Assembly: GCA_016709865.1 (NCBI GenBank)
Contig: JADJLX010000003.1
Span: 186,001-250,000, forward strand
Reading direction: 5' to 3'
Source of the DNA: Bacteroidales bacterium
GTDB lineage: Bacteria; Bacteroidota; Bacteroidia; Bacteroidales; VadinHA17
DNA length: 64,000 bases
A model generated the notes under the pieces. That model saw nothing but the letters and a program-made list of their open reading frames with translations, did no database searches and had not been told where the DNA came from. Below are positions 1 to 9,656 of the stretch, piece after piece. The translations under genes were made by a program, and so were the position numbers. Each line of letters starts with the position of its first letter. The stretch's first letter is position 1.

Positions 1-345
1 GCAGAATTACACACGATTACAATGGTCGGCAATAATCATGAAATTAATATGACCAAACTCGCGGATATTATGGGAGTGACCAGAGGTGCAATATCCCAGA
101 CAATAAGAAAACTGGTAAGTAAGAACCTCATTATTAAATCAAATCTGACAAACAGGAAGGAGATCAACCTAAAGCTCTCTGAAAAAGGAATGATTGTCTA
201 TAAAGCTCAGGAGTCATTTCAGAAGGAGATATTCACCTTCGCAGGATCTCTTTATGAGCAGGCCAGTGCGGAAGACAGAGATCTTGTACGCAGGTTATTT
301 ATTGCTATAAGCAGTAATATGGAGGAGAGGGTAAAAGCACTTTAA
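1..345 (+). CDS. MarR-family transcriptional regulator (5' truncated by window edge)
   Basis: A winged-helix regulator of the MarR type. The frame is already open at base 1 (residues ELHTI precede the first in-frame ATG at 22), so the true start lies outside the window and ATG 22 is internal. The helix-turn-helix reads NMTKLADIMGVTRGAISQ, followed by the wing with KEINLKLSEKG, both typical of MarR proteins. It ends 16 bp before a TolC-like gene and is the first visible gene of an RND efflux operon. MarR proteins commonly repress adjacent efflux genes and release DNA on binding small phenolic or toxic ligands. That role here is inferred from position; the ligand is unknown. Confidence 0.88.
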   Translation, partial: AELHTITMVGNNHEINMTKLADIMGVTRGAISQTIRKLVSKNLIIKSNLTNRKEINLKLSEKGMIVYKAQESFQKEIFTFAGSLYEQASAEDRDLVRRLFIAISSNMEERVKAL

Positions 346-361
346 ACAAACCATTTTTGCC

Positions 362-1711
362 ATGAAATTGAAATTCATTTTGTTATTACTTATGGTATCT
401 TCTTTAATGAGCGGTCAGGAGGTACTGAATGAGTATATAAAGTATGGAATTGAGAATAACCTTGCCCTGCAACAGAAACAGGCTGGTTATCAGAAAAGCA
501 TTGAAGCACTGAAGGAAGCAAAGGGCCTGTTCTATCCCAATATATCATTCAATGCCAGGTACTCAGTATCAGAAGGTGGCCGGGTTATAGACTTCCCTAT
601 CGGCGATCTTCTTAACCCTGTCTATTCAACTCTGAATACACTTACAGCCTCAACTATGTTTCCTCTGGTCGAAAATCAGCAGATACAGTTTCTCCGACCA
701 TATGAGCATGAAACAAAACTTCGGCTGATCCAGCCTGTGATTAATCCGGATATCTATTACAATTCAAAAATCAAAAAGGAACTTACGCTATTCGAAGAAC
801 AGGATGTGAATCAGTATAAAAGGGAACTGATTGCCGAGATAAAAAAAGCATATTATAATGCTTCTATGGCACAGGGGGTATTTGATATGCTCACTGAAAC
901 AAGAAAGCTCCTGACTGAAAATGTTAGAGTGAATAAGAGGCTTATTGAAAATGATAAAGTAACTCCTGATTATCTCTATCGCTCAGAGACTGAGTTAAGT
1001 AAGTTTGATCAGGAGTTGCAGAATGCTGATAATAACAAAAAAATATCTTTTGCATACTTCAACTTTCTTCTTAATAAACCTCTTACTGACAGCATAATAA
1101 TTCTTCAGCCTGATAAATACCCTTCCCTTGCAGATTTTACTGTTGATTATGCAGAATCTGCAGCGGCTAACAGGGAGGAGCTCAGTAAGCTTAAAAGCTA
1201 CAGCAACATTTCTGATCTCCAGTACCAAATGAATGTATCAGGGAAGCTTCCCGATATGTTTATCGCTGTTGATTACGGATTTCAGGGGACGAAATACAGG
1301 TTTAACATGGACAATGATTATCTGCAGGCCTCAGCGATTCTGACATGGAACCTCTTCTCCGGTTTTCAGAACAAAGCCAAAATCAGTCAGTCTGTCTATG
1401 AAAAGGAAATGATTTCCACGAAACTTGAAGAAGTATCACGGCAGATAGAATTGCAGGTTATTAATACAATGAATGAATTGCTCACTGCTGAAAAAGGGAT
1501 CCTGGCCGCAGAGCAGCAGCTGAAAAATGCACGAGAAGGTTTCCGCCTTGTTAAAAGAAAATATGAAGAAGGCAATTCAAGCCTGATAGAATTCATAGAT
1601 GCCCGTACCACATTTACTCAGGCAGAGGAGAACCTTATAATATCAAAGTTCAGATACCTCTCTTCGTTTGCCGAATTTGAAAAAGTAACTGTAATTAATA
1701 AACCAGAATAA
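362..1711 (+). CDS. TolC-family outer-membrane efflux channel
   Basis: Predicted outer-membrane channel component of a tripartite efflux pump. Residues 1-18 form a signal peptide (hydrophobic LLLLMVSSLMSG, cleaved before QEV). The 449-residue length and two long helical repeats, each with periodic Leu/Ala/Glu (about 150-230 and 350-430), match the OEP family. The C-terminal stretch RKYEEGNSSLIEFIDARTTF is the recurrent OEP signature. It sits between a MarR regulator (16 bp upstream) and a membrane-fusion lipoprotein (12 bp downstream), so it should be co-transcribed with the pump. The family call is firm; the substrate is not visible. Confidence 0.92.
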   Translation: MKLKFILLLLMVSSLMSGQEVLNEYIKYGIENNLALQQKQAGYQKSIEALKEAKGLFYPNISFNARYSVSEGGRVIDFPIGDLLNPVYSTLNTLTASTMFPLVENQQIQFLRPYEHETKLRLIQPVINPDIYYNSKIKKELTLFEEQDVNQYKRELIAEIKKAYYNASMAQGVFDMLTETRKLLTENVRVNKRLIENDKVTPDYLYRSETELSKFDQELQNADNNKKISFAYFNFLLNKPLTDSIIILQPDKYPSLADFTVDYAESAAANREELSKLKSYSNISDLQYQMNVSGKLPDMFIAVDYGFQGTKYRFNMDNDYLQASAILTWNLFSGFQNKAKISQSVYEKEMISTKLEEVSRQIELQVINTMNELLTAEKGILAAEQQLKNAREGFRLVKRKYEEGNSSLIEFIDARTTFTQAEENLIISKFRYLSSFAEFEKVTVINKPE

Positions 1712-1723
1712 TACTCTCCAAAA

Positions 1724-2755
1724 ATGAGAACCAGGATTTTACTTTTTACAATATTGATAGCTGTCTCTGCAGGCTGTAAAACCCGCGAGACTAAAGTTCC
1801 TCCTGATGAGGCTGTTCTTGTCAGGGTTGCCCCGGTAACAACAGGGCATATCACTATTCCTGTTCATTCAACAGGGACACTTGTTTCGAGTGATGAGCTT
1901 AAACTCTCTTTTAAAACGGGAGGAATTATTGCCGGGATCTATGTAAAGGAAGGAGAACATGTCAAAAATGGTGATCTGCTAGCTTCACTCAACCTCTCTG
2001 AGATAAGTGCAACAGCTGAACAGGTAAAAAATGGTTACGAAAAGGCTTTGAGAGACTATAAAAGAGCTGAAAATCTGTACCGCGATACTGTAGTTACCCT
2101 GGAGCAGAAACAAAACGCTCTTACAGCACTTAATGTTGCACAATCTGCCTATGAGATAGTGAAATTCAATCTTGCCCACTCAAAAATTTTTGCACCTGAT
2201 AACGGAATTATTCTCAGGAAATTAGCAAAGCAGAATGAACTGATAGCAGCCGGATACCCGGTATTTGTTTTTGGCAGTTCTGGTAAACAATGGAAAGTGG
2301 AATCGGGCATCTCCGATAAGGATATAGTTAAGGTGAATCCCGGCGATTCAGCATCTGTTTCATTTGATGCATGGCCGGGTGTGAAATTCCCTGCAGTTGT
2401 TGATCAGGCAGGTGAAATCTCTAATCCTTACACCGGAACTTATAAAACCGAATTGCTGCTTAATTCTACCGGCTACAGACTTGCTTCGGGATTTGTTGCA
2501 GCTGTTGATATTTATCCTTTTTCGGGCAAATCTTATACCTTAATTCCAATAGGATCAGTTGTTGAGGCAGATGGAAAATATGGTAATATTTACTACGTAA
2601 CAGACTCAATGTCAGTAACTAAAATCAAAATTGAAATTGAAACTCTTTCTGGTTCACAGGCTGCTGTAAAGGGTATTCCTGAAGGTGTAACAGAGGTTGT
2701 ATCTGAAGGGGCAGCCTATCTGAAAGACGGAGTAAAAGTAAAAGTTATAGATTGA
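1724..2755 (+). CDS. RND efflux periplasmic adaptor (membrane fusion) lipoprotein
   Basis: Adaptor that would link the inner-membrane RND pump to the TolC-like channel. The lipobox VSAGC places the lipidated Cys at residue 18. A biotinyl/lipoyl-like half-domain follows (GIYVKEGEHVKNGDLLASLN, about 70-90), then an alpha-hairpin rich in Glu, Lys and Gln (about 95-150), the second lipoyl half (IFAPDNGIILRK) and beta-barrel/membrane-proximal domains. At 343 residues it is a normal HlyD/AcrA-type length. It follows the channel gene by 12 bp; a foldback hairpin then separates it from the pump gene. Confidence 0.92.
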   Translation: MRTRILLFTILIAVSAGCKTRETKVPPDEAVLVRVAPVTTGHITIPVHSTGTLVSSDELKLSFKTGGIIAGIYVKEGEHVKNGDLLASLNLSEISATAEQVKNGYEKALRDYKRAENLYRDTVVTLEQKQNALTALNVAQSAYEIVKFNLAHSKIFAPDNGIILRKLAKQNELIAAGYPVFVFGSSGKQWKVESGISDKDIVKVNPGDSASVSFDAWPGVKFPAVVDQAGEISNPYTGTYKTELLLNSTGYRLASGFVAAVDIYPFSGKSYTLIPIGSVVEADGKYGNIYYVTDSMSVTKIKIEIETLSGSQAAVKGIPEGVTEVVSEGAAYLKDGVKVKVID

Positions 2756-2770
2756 CACACGAACATAAAT

Positions 2771-2851
2771 CGACGCACGGCTCACGACGCAGGGCACAGG
2801 GAAGAACACCGGTTAATTCTTCCGTGTGTCGAGTGTCGTTCGTCGTGCACC
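2771..2851. repeat. Imperfect foldback hairpin inside the efflux operon
   Basis: Between the adaptor stop (2755) and the pump start (2868) there is an imperfect inverted repeat. The left arm is around 2781-2806 (CACGACGC, then CAGGGAAGAA) and the right arm around 2817-2847 (TTCTTCCGTGTG, then CGTCGTG), with about 10 nt in the loop. No T-tract follows, so it does not look like an intrinsic terminator. It may be a dispersed palindromic repeat, and as RNA it could attenuate or stabilise part of the message. Confidence 0.6.
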
Positions 2852-2867
2852 CTTTTAAAAATCTGGA

Positions 2868-5800
2868 ATGATGAAAATTACAGAATTAGCAGTAAAGAAT
2901 TATCAGTTTACAATAGTTGTATTTCTTCTTCTGATTGCTTTGGGAGTTTACTCATTTCTAAAGATACCCCAGGCTGAGGATCCGGAGTTTCCAATCTCGA
3001 TTTTCCCGGTAATTGCAATATATCCGGGAGCATCTCCGTCAGATATTGAGCAGCTTGTTGTTGATAAAATTGAAGAGAGCCTCAATGAACTTGAGGATAT
3101 CCTGTCAATAAAGTCGGAGATTAAGGATGGAGTTGCAATTATTGTTATTGAGTTCACATCTGATACTGATCCTGACAAGAAGTATGATGAGATTCTCAGA
3201 CAGATCAATTCAATAAGATCTTCGCTTCCAACAGATCTTTATAGTCTGGAGACATTAAAAATCCAGGCAGGAAATACCAATATAATTCAGAGCGCCCTGG
3301 TATCAGAATCAGCATCGTGGTCTGAGCTCAGAAAATACTCTGAAGAACTCAGGGATAAAATCTCAGCTGTTCCGGGTGTAAGGAAAGCCGACGCTATGGC
3401 CTATCCCGATCAGGAGGTGAGGGTCGCAATCGATCTTCCGAGATTATCACATCTTAAATTAACAGTTAGTCAGGTTATAGGGGCAATACAAAGTGAAAAC
3501 ATGAATATTCCGGGTGGCAGCATAGAGGCCGGACCGAAAAAATTCAATGTTGTTACAAGCGGCAATTATAAGTCGATTGAAGAGATTCGAAGGACTATCG
3601 TTGGAGCAGCAATGGGGCAGGTTATCTATCTTAAAGATGTGGCTGAGGTGAGCTGGAAAGATGCAGATACAAGATATACAGGTCGTTATAATGGCACACC
3701 TGCGGTTTTCATCCTGGCAAACCTCAAGAAGAACCAGAATATTCATATGGTACGGAACAGCATTTATGAGATCTACGATTCATTTGAAAAGAAATTACCC
3801 TCAGGCATACGACTCGAACGAGGATTCGATCAGTCGCAGAATGTTAAGAATAAGCTGGGCAGGCTGGGAAAGGACTTTCTTTTTGCCTTTCTTCTGGTAC
3901 TTATTACTCTATTGCCCCTGGGTTTAAGGGCATCGGGAACAGTCATGATTTCAATACCACTCTCCCTTCTTTTCGGACTAACCGGGTTATATCTTGTAGG
4001 ATTCAGCATCAATCAGTTAAGCATAGTGGGTGCTGTAATTGCCCTTGGACTTCTTGTTGATGATTCAATAGTAGTTGTTGAGAATATCTCGCGATGGGTC
4101 AGGGGAGGCACTCCTCCTTTTCAGGCAGCTATTAAAGCCACAAGTCAGATAGGACCAGCTGTTATTGGATGTACAGCGACGCTTATACTCGCATTTCTTC
4201 CTCTTATGTTTCTGCCTGGGATGGCAGGTATGTATATGAGGGTTTTACCTACAGCTGTTACTTTCATTGTTATTGGTTCACTGCTTGTTGCATTGACTAT
4301 TATTCCGTTTATAACAAGCCTTGTCTTTAAAAAAGAAGTTGATCCAAGGGGCAATGCAGTTCTGAGAGGCATGAATAAAGGAATTGATTTCACATACGGC
4401 CGGGCACTGCAATGGTCGCTGAAAAGGCCGGTAATGACAGTCTCAATAGCCGCAATACTTTTCTTTTCATCTCTCCTTCTCATCAACGTGATCGGATTCA
4501 GTCTTTTTCCCAAAGCCGGCATACCTCAGTTCCTGATATCTGTTGAGACACCCCGCGGAAGTAATATTCGTGAGACTGATAAAGCTGTAAGATATGTTGA
4601 ATCAGTTCTCGCATCGAGGCCTGATATAAAATTCTATATGTCGAATATCGGGAAGGGGAACCCTATGATATACTACAACTCTTTCCAGAAAAGTGAACAG
4701 GCTACTATTGGTGAGGTGCTTTGTGAACTGAAGCCTGAGTATCTGAAGGGAATTGAGAAAATTGTTGATGAGCTGCGGGATACATTAAGCAATTATGTTA
4801 ATGCCAGGATTTATGTGAATGAGTTTGAGAACGGAAAACCGATTGGTGCACCGATAGAGCTTAGACTTGTAGGAAATAATCTTGATTCCATTAAACGTTG
4901 GTCAGCAAAAATTGAAGATGTTATAAGAGATAATGAGGCCTCGGTTTACGTTAAAAATCCTCTAAGCCAGTCACTTACTGACCTGAAGGTAAACATTAAC
5001 ACCGAAAAGGCGGGGATGTTTGGTATTCCTACAGCAGAAATTGACAGGACAATCAGGTTAGGCCTGTCAGGAATCACTGCCGGAAAATTCAGGGATGAAA
5101 GTGGTGAAGAGTATTCTATAAATGTCAGACTGCCAAAGGATGAAGCTAATACCCCTGAAGCCTTTGATGATATATATATTGCATCACTCTCAGGAGAACA
5201 GATCCCGTTATCACAGCTTGCCTCTACGGAGTTTGAGAATTCACCAACTCTCATTCAGCATTACAACAGTGAACGTTCTATTACTGTATCGGCTTCTGTC
5301 AGATCGGGTTACAATACCGATAAGGTTACAAAGGAAATACTTGCAAAAGTTGAAGAACTTGAACTTCCCGATGGATTTTCAGTTATTCCGGCCGGTGAAC
5401 TTGAGAGCAGGAAGAGTAGTTTTGAAGGGATCGGAACGGCGATACTTGTTGCCGTTTTCGGGATTTTCGCAATTCTTATATTAGAGTTTAAGACATTTAA
5501 AAGTACACTCATTGTACTTTCTGTTATACCTCTCGGCATTATAGGCGGATTATTAATGCTCTGGGCTACCGGCTATACCCTTTCCTTTGCTGCTGCGATC
5601 GGTTTTGTAGCACTGATTGGTATCGAGATAAAGAATTCGATTTTGCTTGTCGATTTTACCAATCAGCTCCGGCAGCAGGGCACCTCGCTCGATGAAGCAA
5701 TTATAAAGGCAGGTGAAATAAGATTTCTTCCGGTGTTGCTCACAACACTTACTGCGATAGGAGGATTGATGCCAATTGCACTTAGTAATTCCAATCTTTA

Positions 5801-5912
5801 TTCTCCCCTGGCATATGTTATTATAGGCGGACTGATCACTTCTACTCTTCTGGCAAGACTTGTAACTCCGGTGATGTACAAGATAATACCACCGGAAATA
5901 AAACAGGTTTAA
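2868..5912 (+). CDS. RND-family efflux pump permease (AcrB/HAE-like)
   Basis: Inner-membrane proton-driven pump, 1014 residues, the usual RND size. Domains in order: TM1 (about 13-31); porter domain with the early PQAEDPEFP and YPGASPSDIEQLV motifs; TM2-6 with GLLVDDSIVVVENI around residues 393-407, carrying the Asp pair used in proton relay; a second porter half; TM8-12 with GIEIKNSILLVDF. The VDD pair and the lack of an obvious heavy-metal signature favour a drug/lipophile exporter, but subfamily and substrate need a tree. It follows its adaptor and channel in one orientation, regulated presumably by the MarR gene. Confidence 0.94.
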   Translation: MMKITELAVKNYQFTIVVFLLLIALGVYSFLKIPQAEDPEFPISIFPVIAIYPGASPSDIEQLVVDKIEESLNELEDILSIKSEIKDGVAIIVIEFTSDTDPDKKYDEILRQINSIRSSLPTDLYSLETLKIQAGNTNIIQSALVSESASWSELRKYSEELRDKISAVPGVRKADAMAYPDQEVRVAIDLPRLSHLKLTVSQVIGAIQSENMNIPGGSIEAGPKKFNVVTSGNYKSIEEIRRTIVGAAMGQVIYLKDVAEVSWKDADTRYTGRYNGTPAVFILANLKKNQNIHMVRNSIYEIYDSFEKKLPSGIRLERGFDQSQNVKNKLGRLGKDFLFAFLLVLITLLPLGLRASGTVMISIPLSLLFGLTGLYLVGFSINQLSIVGAVIALGLLVDDSIVVVENISRWVRGGTPPFQAAIKATSQIGPAVIGCTATLILAFLPLMFLPGMAGMYMRVLPTAVTFIVIGSLLVALTIIPFITSLVFKKEVDPRGNAVLRGMNKGIDFTYGRALQWSLKRPVMTVSIAAILFFSSLLLINVIGFSLFPKAGIPQFLISVETPRGSNIRETDKAVRYVESVLASRPDIKFYMSNIGKGNPMIYYNSFQKSEQATIGEVLCELKPEYLKGIEKIVDELRDTLSNYVNARIYVNEFENGKPIGAPIELRLVGNNLDSIKRWSAKIEDVIRDNEASVYVKNPLSQSLTDLKVNINTEKAGMFGIPTAEIDRTIRLGLSGITAGKFRDESGEEYSINVRLPKDEANTPEAFDDIYIASLSGEQIPLSQLASTEFENSPTLIQHYNSERSITVSASVRSGYNTDKVTKEILAKVEELELPDGFSVIPAGELESRKSSFEGIGTAILVAVFGIFAILILEFKTFKSTLIVLSVIPLGIIGGLLMLWATGYTLSFAAAIGFVALIGIEIKNSILLVDFTNQLRQQGTSLDEAIIKAGEIRFLPVLLTTLTAIGGLMPIALSNSNLYSPLAYVIIGGLITSTLLARLVTPVMYKIIPPEIKQV

Positions 5913-6051
5913 GAACACATTTATTCAACTTTGTTTTTATTTGAAAATTATTAGCTTGCCATTATAATAGTTAATTCCACTCCGTAAGTTCAAAAAATGA
6001 AAAAAAACTTTTTGGAACAGAGTACATAATCCTAATCCATTTTTAAATCAT

Positions 6052-7620
6052 ATGAAAAAATCACTCCTTCTCACTTTTGCTATTCTGGTTATTTCAGGTA
6101 TTTCCTTATTTGCACAGGACAAAGTAATTAAGTCAATTATACAACTTGGTCAGACCGATAATCAGACCATGAATCATCTCGATGTTATTTCGAACCGTTT
6201 TGGAGGGAGGCTTATCGGGTCGGATGCTTATGAAAATGCAGGATTGTGGTGTGCTTCCCAGTTTAAGAAGTGGGGAATGGAAGTTGAGATGGATGAGGCA
6301 GGCACATTACCTGTTGGTTTTAACCGCGGCCCATGGTTTGGCAGGATGCTCAGTGAGAACGGTATGGACCTTCATTTCGCAACACCCTCTTATACATCAG
6401 GCACTAAAGGAGTTCAGAGAGGTCATGTTTTGATTGAACCAAAAACACAAGCCGAATTTGACCGCATGAAAGGAGTACTGAAGGGAGCATGGGTTCTTAT
6501 TTCGGGGACAAATAACGGATGGCCTGTTGACTATTCTGTAAAAGGCGATTCCCTTAGAGCTAAAATAATAGCTGAAAATGAAGAGATTGCAAAGACAAAC
6601 CGTGAAATAGCTGCTGAAAACAGAAGGAATCCTGACAAGGAACAGAAGCCGATGCTTCCGGTAAAAGATGAACCGGCATTGTTTTATAAGCAGATGCGCG
6701 AGGCAGGGATTCTTGGAATCATTCAGTCTTCAACAGTTCCAATACGTGCTTTATACGACAGGAAAAATGTTGAGAAGATGACATTCGAAACACTTCCCTC
6801 AACACCCGATATAAAACTTGATGAACACCAGTATGCGATTATAGAACAGATGGTTAAGGAGAGAAGATATTTTCTGCTTGAGTTTGACATCCGTAACCAT
6901 TTCAAGATGGGTCCGGTGAAATATCATAACATAATTGGTATAATCAGAGGGACAAAATATCCCGATGAATATGTAATGATGGGTGGTCACCTCGATGCTT
7001 TTGATGTTGCTACCGGGGGCGTTGACGATGGTTCCGGAATTACACCTGCAATGGAAGCTGCCCGGCTCATTATGGCTGCCGGAGGAAAGCCAAAAAGAAC
7101 AATCCTGGTTTGCCTCTGGGCTGGTGAAGAGTTTGGACTCTGGGGCTCAAAAAACTGGGTCGAGGATAACAAAATGAAACTCGGTAAGATCTCAAACTAT
7201 TTCAACCGCGACGGGGGTCCGACAGTTGCCAGCAGCCTTACTGTTCCTGAAGCAATGTATGAGGATTTCGAAAAGATCTGCGAGCCGCTGAACACAATTA
7301 ATCCTGACTTCCCTTTTACCTTAACTAAGAGAACCACTCCGGCCGGACCAAAGCCGACAAGTGCGGGAGGATCTGACCATGCATATTTTGCTATGAACGG
7401 AGTACCGACCTTGAGTTTCGGAGCTCCTGATTCAAAGGGATATGACTTCAACTATCAGGAGATCTGGCACACTGAGCGTGATACATATAATAAAAGTATT
7501 CCTGAATACCAGAACCATACATCGGTTGTTACTGCTGTTGTTGTATACGGACTGGCAAATCTCGATCATTTATTATCAAGAGAGGGACTCTATGTTGATG
7601 AGTCCAAATCTGCAAAATAG
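6052..7620 (+). CDS. M28-family zinc metallopeptidase, exported
   Basis: Secreted or periplasmic peptidase of the M28 (aminopeptidase/carboxypeptidase Q-like) family. A signal peptide (residues 1-21, ending LFAQ) precedes an N-terminal region with a PA-like inserted domain, then the co-catalytic zinc site: HLDAFDVATGGVDDGSG (His about 312, Asp about 324), the GEEFGLWGS box with the general-base Glu (about 358) and GGSDHAYF with the last His ligand (about 442). The length of 522 residues is usual for carboxypeptidase Q-like members. It appears monocistronic. Peptidase class is clear; exopeptidase specificity is inferred from the family. Confidence 0.92.
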   Translation: MKKSLLLTFAILVISGISLFAQDKVIKSIIQLGQTDNQTMNHLDVISNRFGGRLIGSDAYENAGLWCASQFKKWGMEVEMDEAGTLPVGFNRGPWFGRMLSENGMDLHFATPSYTSGTKGVQRGHVLIEPKTQAEFDRMKGVLKGAWVLISGTNNGWPVDYSVKGDSLRAKIIAENEEIAKTNREIAAENRRNPDKEQKPMLPVKDEPALFYKQMREAGILGIIQSSTVPIRALYDRKNVEKMTFETLPSTPDIKLDEHQYAIIEQMVKERRYFLLEFDIRNHFKMGPVKYHNIIGIIRGTKYPDEYVMMGGHLDAFDVATGGVDDGSGITPAMEAARLIMAAGGKPKRTILVCLWAGEEFGLWGSKNWVEDNKMKLGKISNYFNRDGGPTVASSLTVPEAMYEDFEKICEPLNTINPDFPFTLTKRTTPAGPKPTSAGGSDHAYFAMNGVPTLSFGAPDSKGYDFNYQEIWHTERDTYNKSIPEYQNHTSVVTAVVVYGLANLDHLLSREGLYVDESKSAK

Positions 7621-7640
7621 ACCTACAGAGAGACTATTAG

Positions 7641-7750
7641 GATCCTGCTCATTCCATAAGATCCCTCACTATCGTTCAATCCCGAGCGTTTAAGCCACCG
7701 AAGCTTCAGCGAAGGTGGCATGCGAGGGATCTCCGGGGCTGAGCAAGATC
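7641..7750. repeat. Nested foldback palindrome of about 110 bp
   Basis: Three nested inverted repeats: outer GATCCTGCTC (7641-7650) with GAGCAAGATC (7741-7750), middle AGATCCCTC with GAGGGATCT, and inner GCCACC with GGTGGC around a GAAGCTTC core. The sequence can fold on itself over nearly its whole length. It lies just after the M28 peptidase gene. No long T-run follows directly, so it looks more like a dispersed repeat than a simple terminator. Confidence 0.75.
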
Positions 7751-7796
7751 TTTTCGATATTATTCGCCCCCCTTCCAGAAAAATATTTCAAAAAAA

Positions 7797-7829
7797 ATTG
7801 CATTTTAATTTAAGAATGTTTTATATTTG
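7797..7829 (+). promoter_or_regulatory. Bacteroidota-type promoter of the PadR operon
   Basis: The -7 box TATATTTG (7822-7829) fits TAnnTTTG exactly. A weak -33 box ATTG (7797-7800) lies 21 bp upstream. Two direct copies of ATATATAAGA follow, ending just before the PadR start at 7862, and could be an operator. Only the sequence match supports this. Confidence 0.55.
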
Positions 7830-7861
7830 CAATATATAAGACAATTAAATATATAAGAATC

Positions 7862-8206
7862 ATGATATCAACAGAATTATTAAAAGGATCTTTAAAGACA
7901 ATAGTACTTAAAGTACTTGAAGAGAACGGGCGCATGTACGGTTACGAAATAACCCGCAAGGTTGAAGAGATCACCGGCGGAAAGATAATTCTTACCTACG
8001 GAGCACTTTATCCCGTACTTCATAAACTTGAAGACGAGGGGGTTCTGGTAACAGAATCGGAAAATTTCAATAACCGGATCCGCATCTACTATAAGCTGAC
8101 ACCCTCAGGGAAATCGGTTGTGGCTGAGAAAATTGAAGAGATGAGTGAGTTTCTGGAGACTTTAAGAAAGATAGTCGAACCACAACCCAAACTGAAAAAT
8201 GGCTGA
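7862..8206 (+). CDS. PadR-family transcriptional regulator
   Basis: Small PadR-type winged-helix repressor, 114 residues. The hallmark YGYEITRKVEE and TYGALYPVLHKLEDEGVL motifs form the recognition helix and wing, followed by a short C-terminal dimerisation helix. Its stop overlaps the start of the next membrane-protein gene by 8 bp, so the two are translationally coupled. PadR genes often precede membrane proteins with a small helical prefix domain; here the partner is an HWP-repeat protein. Autoregulation through the repeated ATATATAAGA boxes upstream is a guess from position. Confidence 0.93.
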   Translation: MISTELLKGSLKTIVLKVLEENGRMYGYEITRKVEEITGGKIILTYGALYPVLHKLEDEGVLVTESENFNNRIRIYYKLTPSGKSVVAEKIEEMSEFLETLRKIVEPQPKLKNG

Positions 8207-9632
8207 ACTTAATCTTTATCATATTGATCAGATTACCAGCGATGTAAAGATGCAGGAGATTGGGTTTTCCCATCTCTTTCACGACCTGGTAGATCATATC
8301 TGTTGCGATGTCGAATATCACATGCAGCAGGGGATGAGCTTCGATGAGGCATATAATATGGTAAAGTCAAAAATAGGATTCAGGGGACTAAAAAGGATTC
8401 AGGAGGATACATTATATGTTGTTGATTCTAAATACAGATATATGAAAAAACTTATGAAAATCTCCGGTGTTGCCGGAACTGTTATGTTAGGTATTGCAGT
8501 AATCTTTAAGATTTCTCACTGGCCTTTGGCAGGAATGTTTCTGACTCTCGGGGCAATAATTCTGTCTTTCTTATTTCTTCCATCAGCTCTGACAGTTCTA
8601 TGGAAAGAAACAAAAAACCAGAAGAAACTGATCCTGTTTATTGCTGCATTTATCGCAGGAGTAGCTTTCATTATTGGTATGCTTTTAAAAATACAGCATT
8701 GGCCCGGGGCAGCTATAATGGTTACACTGGGTTTAGTGACAGGGATTTTTATATTCATACCGTCTCTTCTCAGCCAGTTGTTTGCCGATAAAGAGAAAAA
8801 GCATAAAAGGCCATTGTATTTGGCGGGTGCTTTCTCTCTGGTGCTCTATGGCGCAGGTTTCTGGTTCCGTTTAATGCACTGGCCAATGGCAGGATTGTTT
8901 ATAGTAACCGGCTCATTTGCACTTATTTGCATTGTCCTGCCTATATTTACATGGATACAGTGGAAAGAAGAGAAGCATGTTAATGCAAGATTTATTTTCA
9001 TGGTTGTTGCGCCTCTGCTGTTCATCCTTCCCGGCGCCCTGGTAAACCTTAATCTTGAGCGTAACTATGAAGGAGGATTTTATTTACGTCTGGAAAAACA
9101 GGAAGCTCTGATCAATCTGCAGAAAGCGGGTAATTTAAAGATCCTGTCGTTATACGAAGACTCAGTGGATTTTCAAAAGATGCAGGCAGTTCATACTGCA
9201 GCAGAGAACCTGTTGGGGACCATAAACCTTATTCAGCATAATATGGTAACCGTTTCAGAAGTATCTGCAGGTACACCTGACCAGGCTCTGCTTTCTCTGA
9301 AAGGACCGAAAATTAACACAACTGTTAATTATGGTGATCTTAAAAAGCCGTTTCATCCATCACCATCATCATTCATGCTCCTGCCAGGCTGCCCGGCGAG
9401 GACAATACTTGAAAATGAAGTTTCAGGTTATGAGAAAATACTCACAGATCTGCTAGGTAACGATTGGACCAAAAAACAATCTACTCTATTGAATGTCTCT
9501 TCCTTCCTGCCTGAAGGAGTCGCTGAATTCAGGAATCTGGCTTTAGCGCCCGATCTTAACCGGTTATCCATTCTGGAAAGCGGGATACTTCTCACCGAAG
9601 CCGCGGCTCTTAAAGAGATCTCAGTAAAATAG
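8199..9632 (+). CDS. HWP-repeat polytopic membrane protein with helical prefix domain
   Basis: Inner-membrane protein of unknown function. Residues 1-80 are a soluble helical domain (FSHLFHDLVDHICCDVEYHM) resembling prefix domains that accompany PadR regulators. Then come three tandem TM-hairpin units, each with the motif K/R-x-x-HWP-x-A (KISHWPLAG, KIQHWPGAA, RLMHWPMAG), a fourth hydrophobic block, and a C-terminal extracytoplasmic region of about 180 residues. The HWP hairpin resembles the membrane part of gliding protein GldL, but GldL has a single pair and a coiled coil, so this is not GldL. It overlaps padR by 8 bp and is followed 24 bp later by a paralogue. Confidence 0.75.
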   Translation: MAELNLYHIDQITSDVKMQEIGFSHLFHDLVDHICCDVEYHMQQGMSFDEAYNMVKSKIGFRGLKRIQEDTLYVVDSKYRYMKKLMKISGVAGTVMLGIAVIFKISHWPLAGMFLTLGAIILSFLFLPSALTVLWKETKNQKKLILFIAAFIAGVAFIIGMLLKIQHWPGAAIMVTLGLVTGIFIFIPSLLSQLFADKEKKHKRPLYLAGAFSLVLYGAGFWFRLMHWPMAGLFIVTGSFALICIVLPIFTWIQWKEEKHVNARFIFMVVAPLLFILPGALVNLNLERNYEGGFYLRLEKQEALINLQKAGNLKILSLYEDSVDFQKMQAVHTAAENLLGTINLIQHNMVTVSEVSAGTPDQALLSLKGPKINTTVNYGDLKKPFHPSPSSFMLLPGCPARTILENEVSGYEKILTDLLGNDWTKKQSTLLNVSSFLPEGVAEFRNLALAPDLNRLSILESGILLTEAAALKEISVK

Positions 9633-9656
9633 TAAGAATAATTAAATCAATTTGTT

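Noticed and set aside
8199..9632. GldL gliding-motility subunit
   Set aside because: It has three HWP hairpins rather than one, no C-terminal coiled coil, and no other gld genes nearby.
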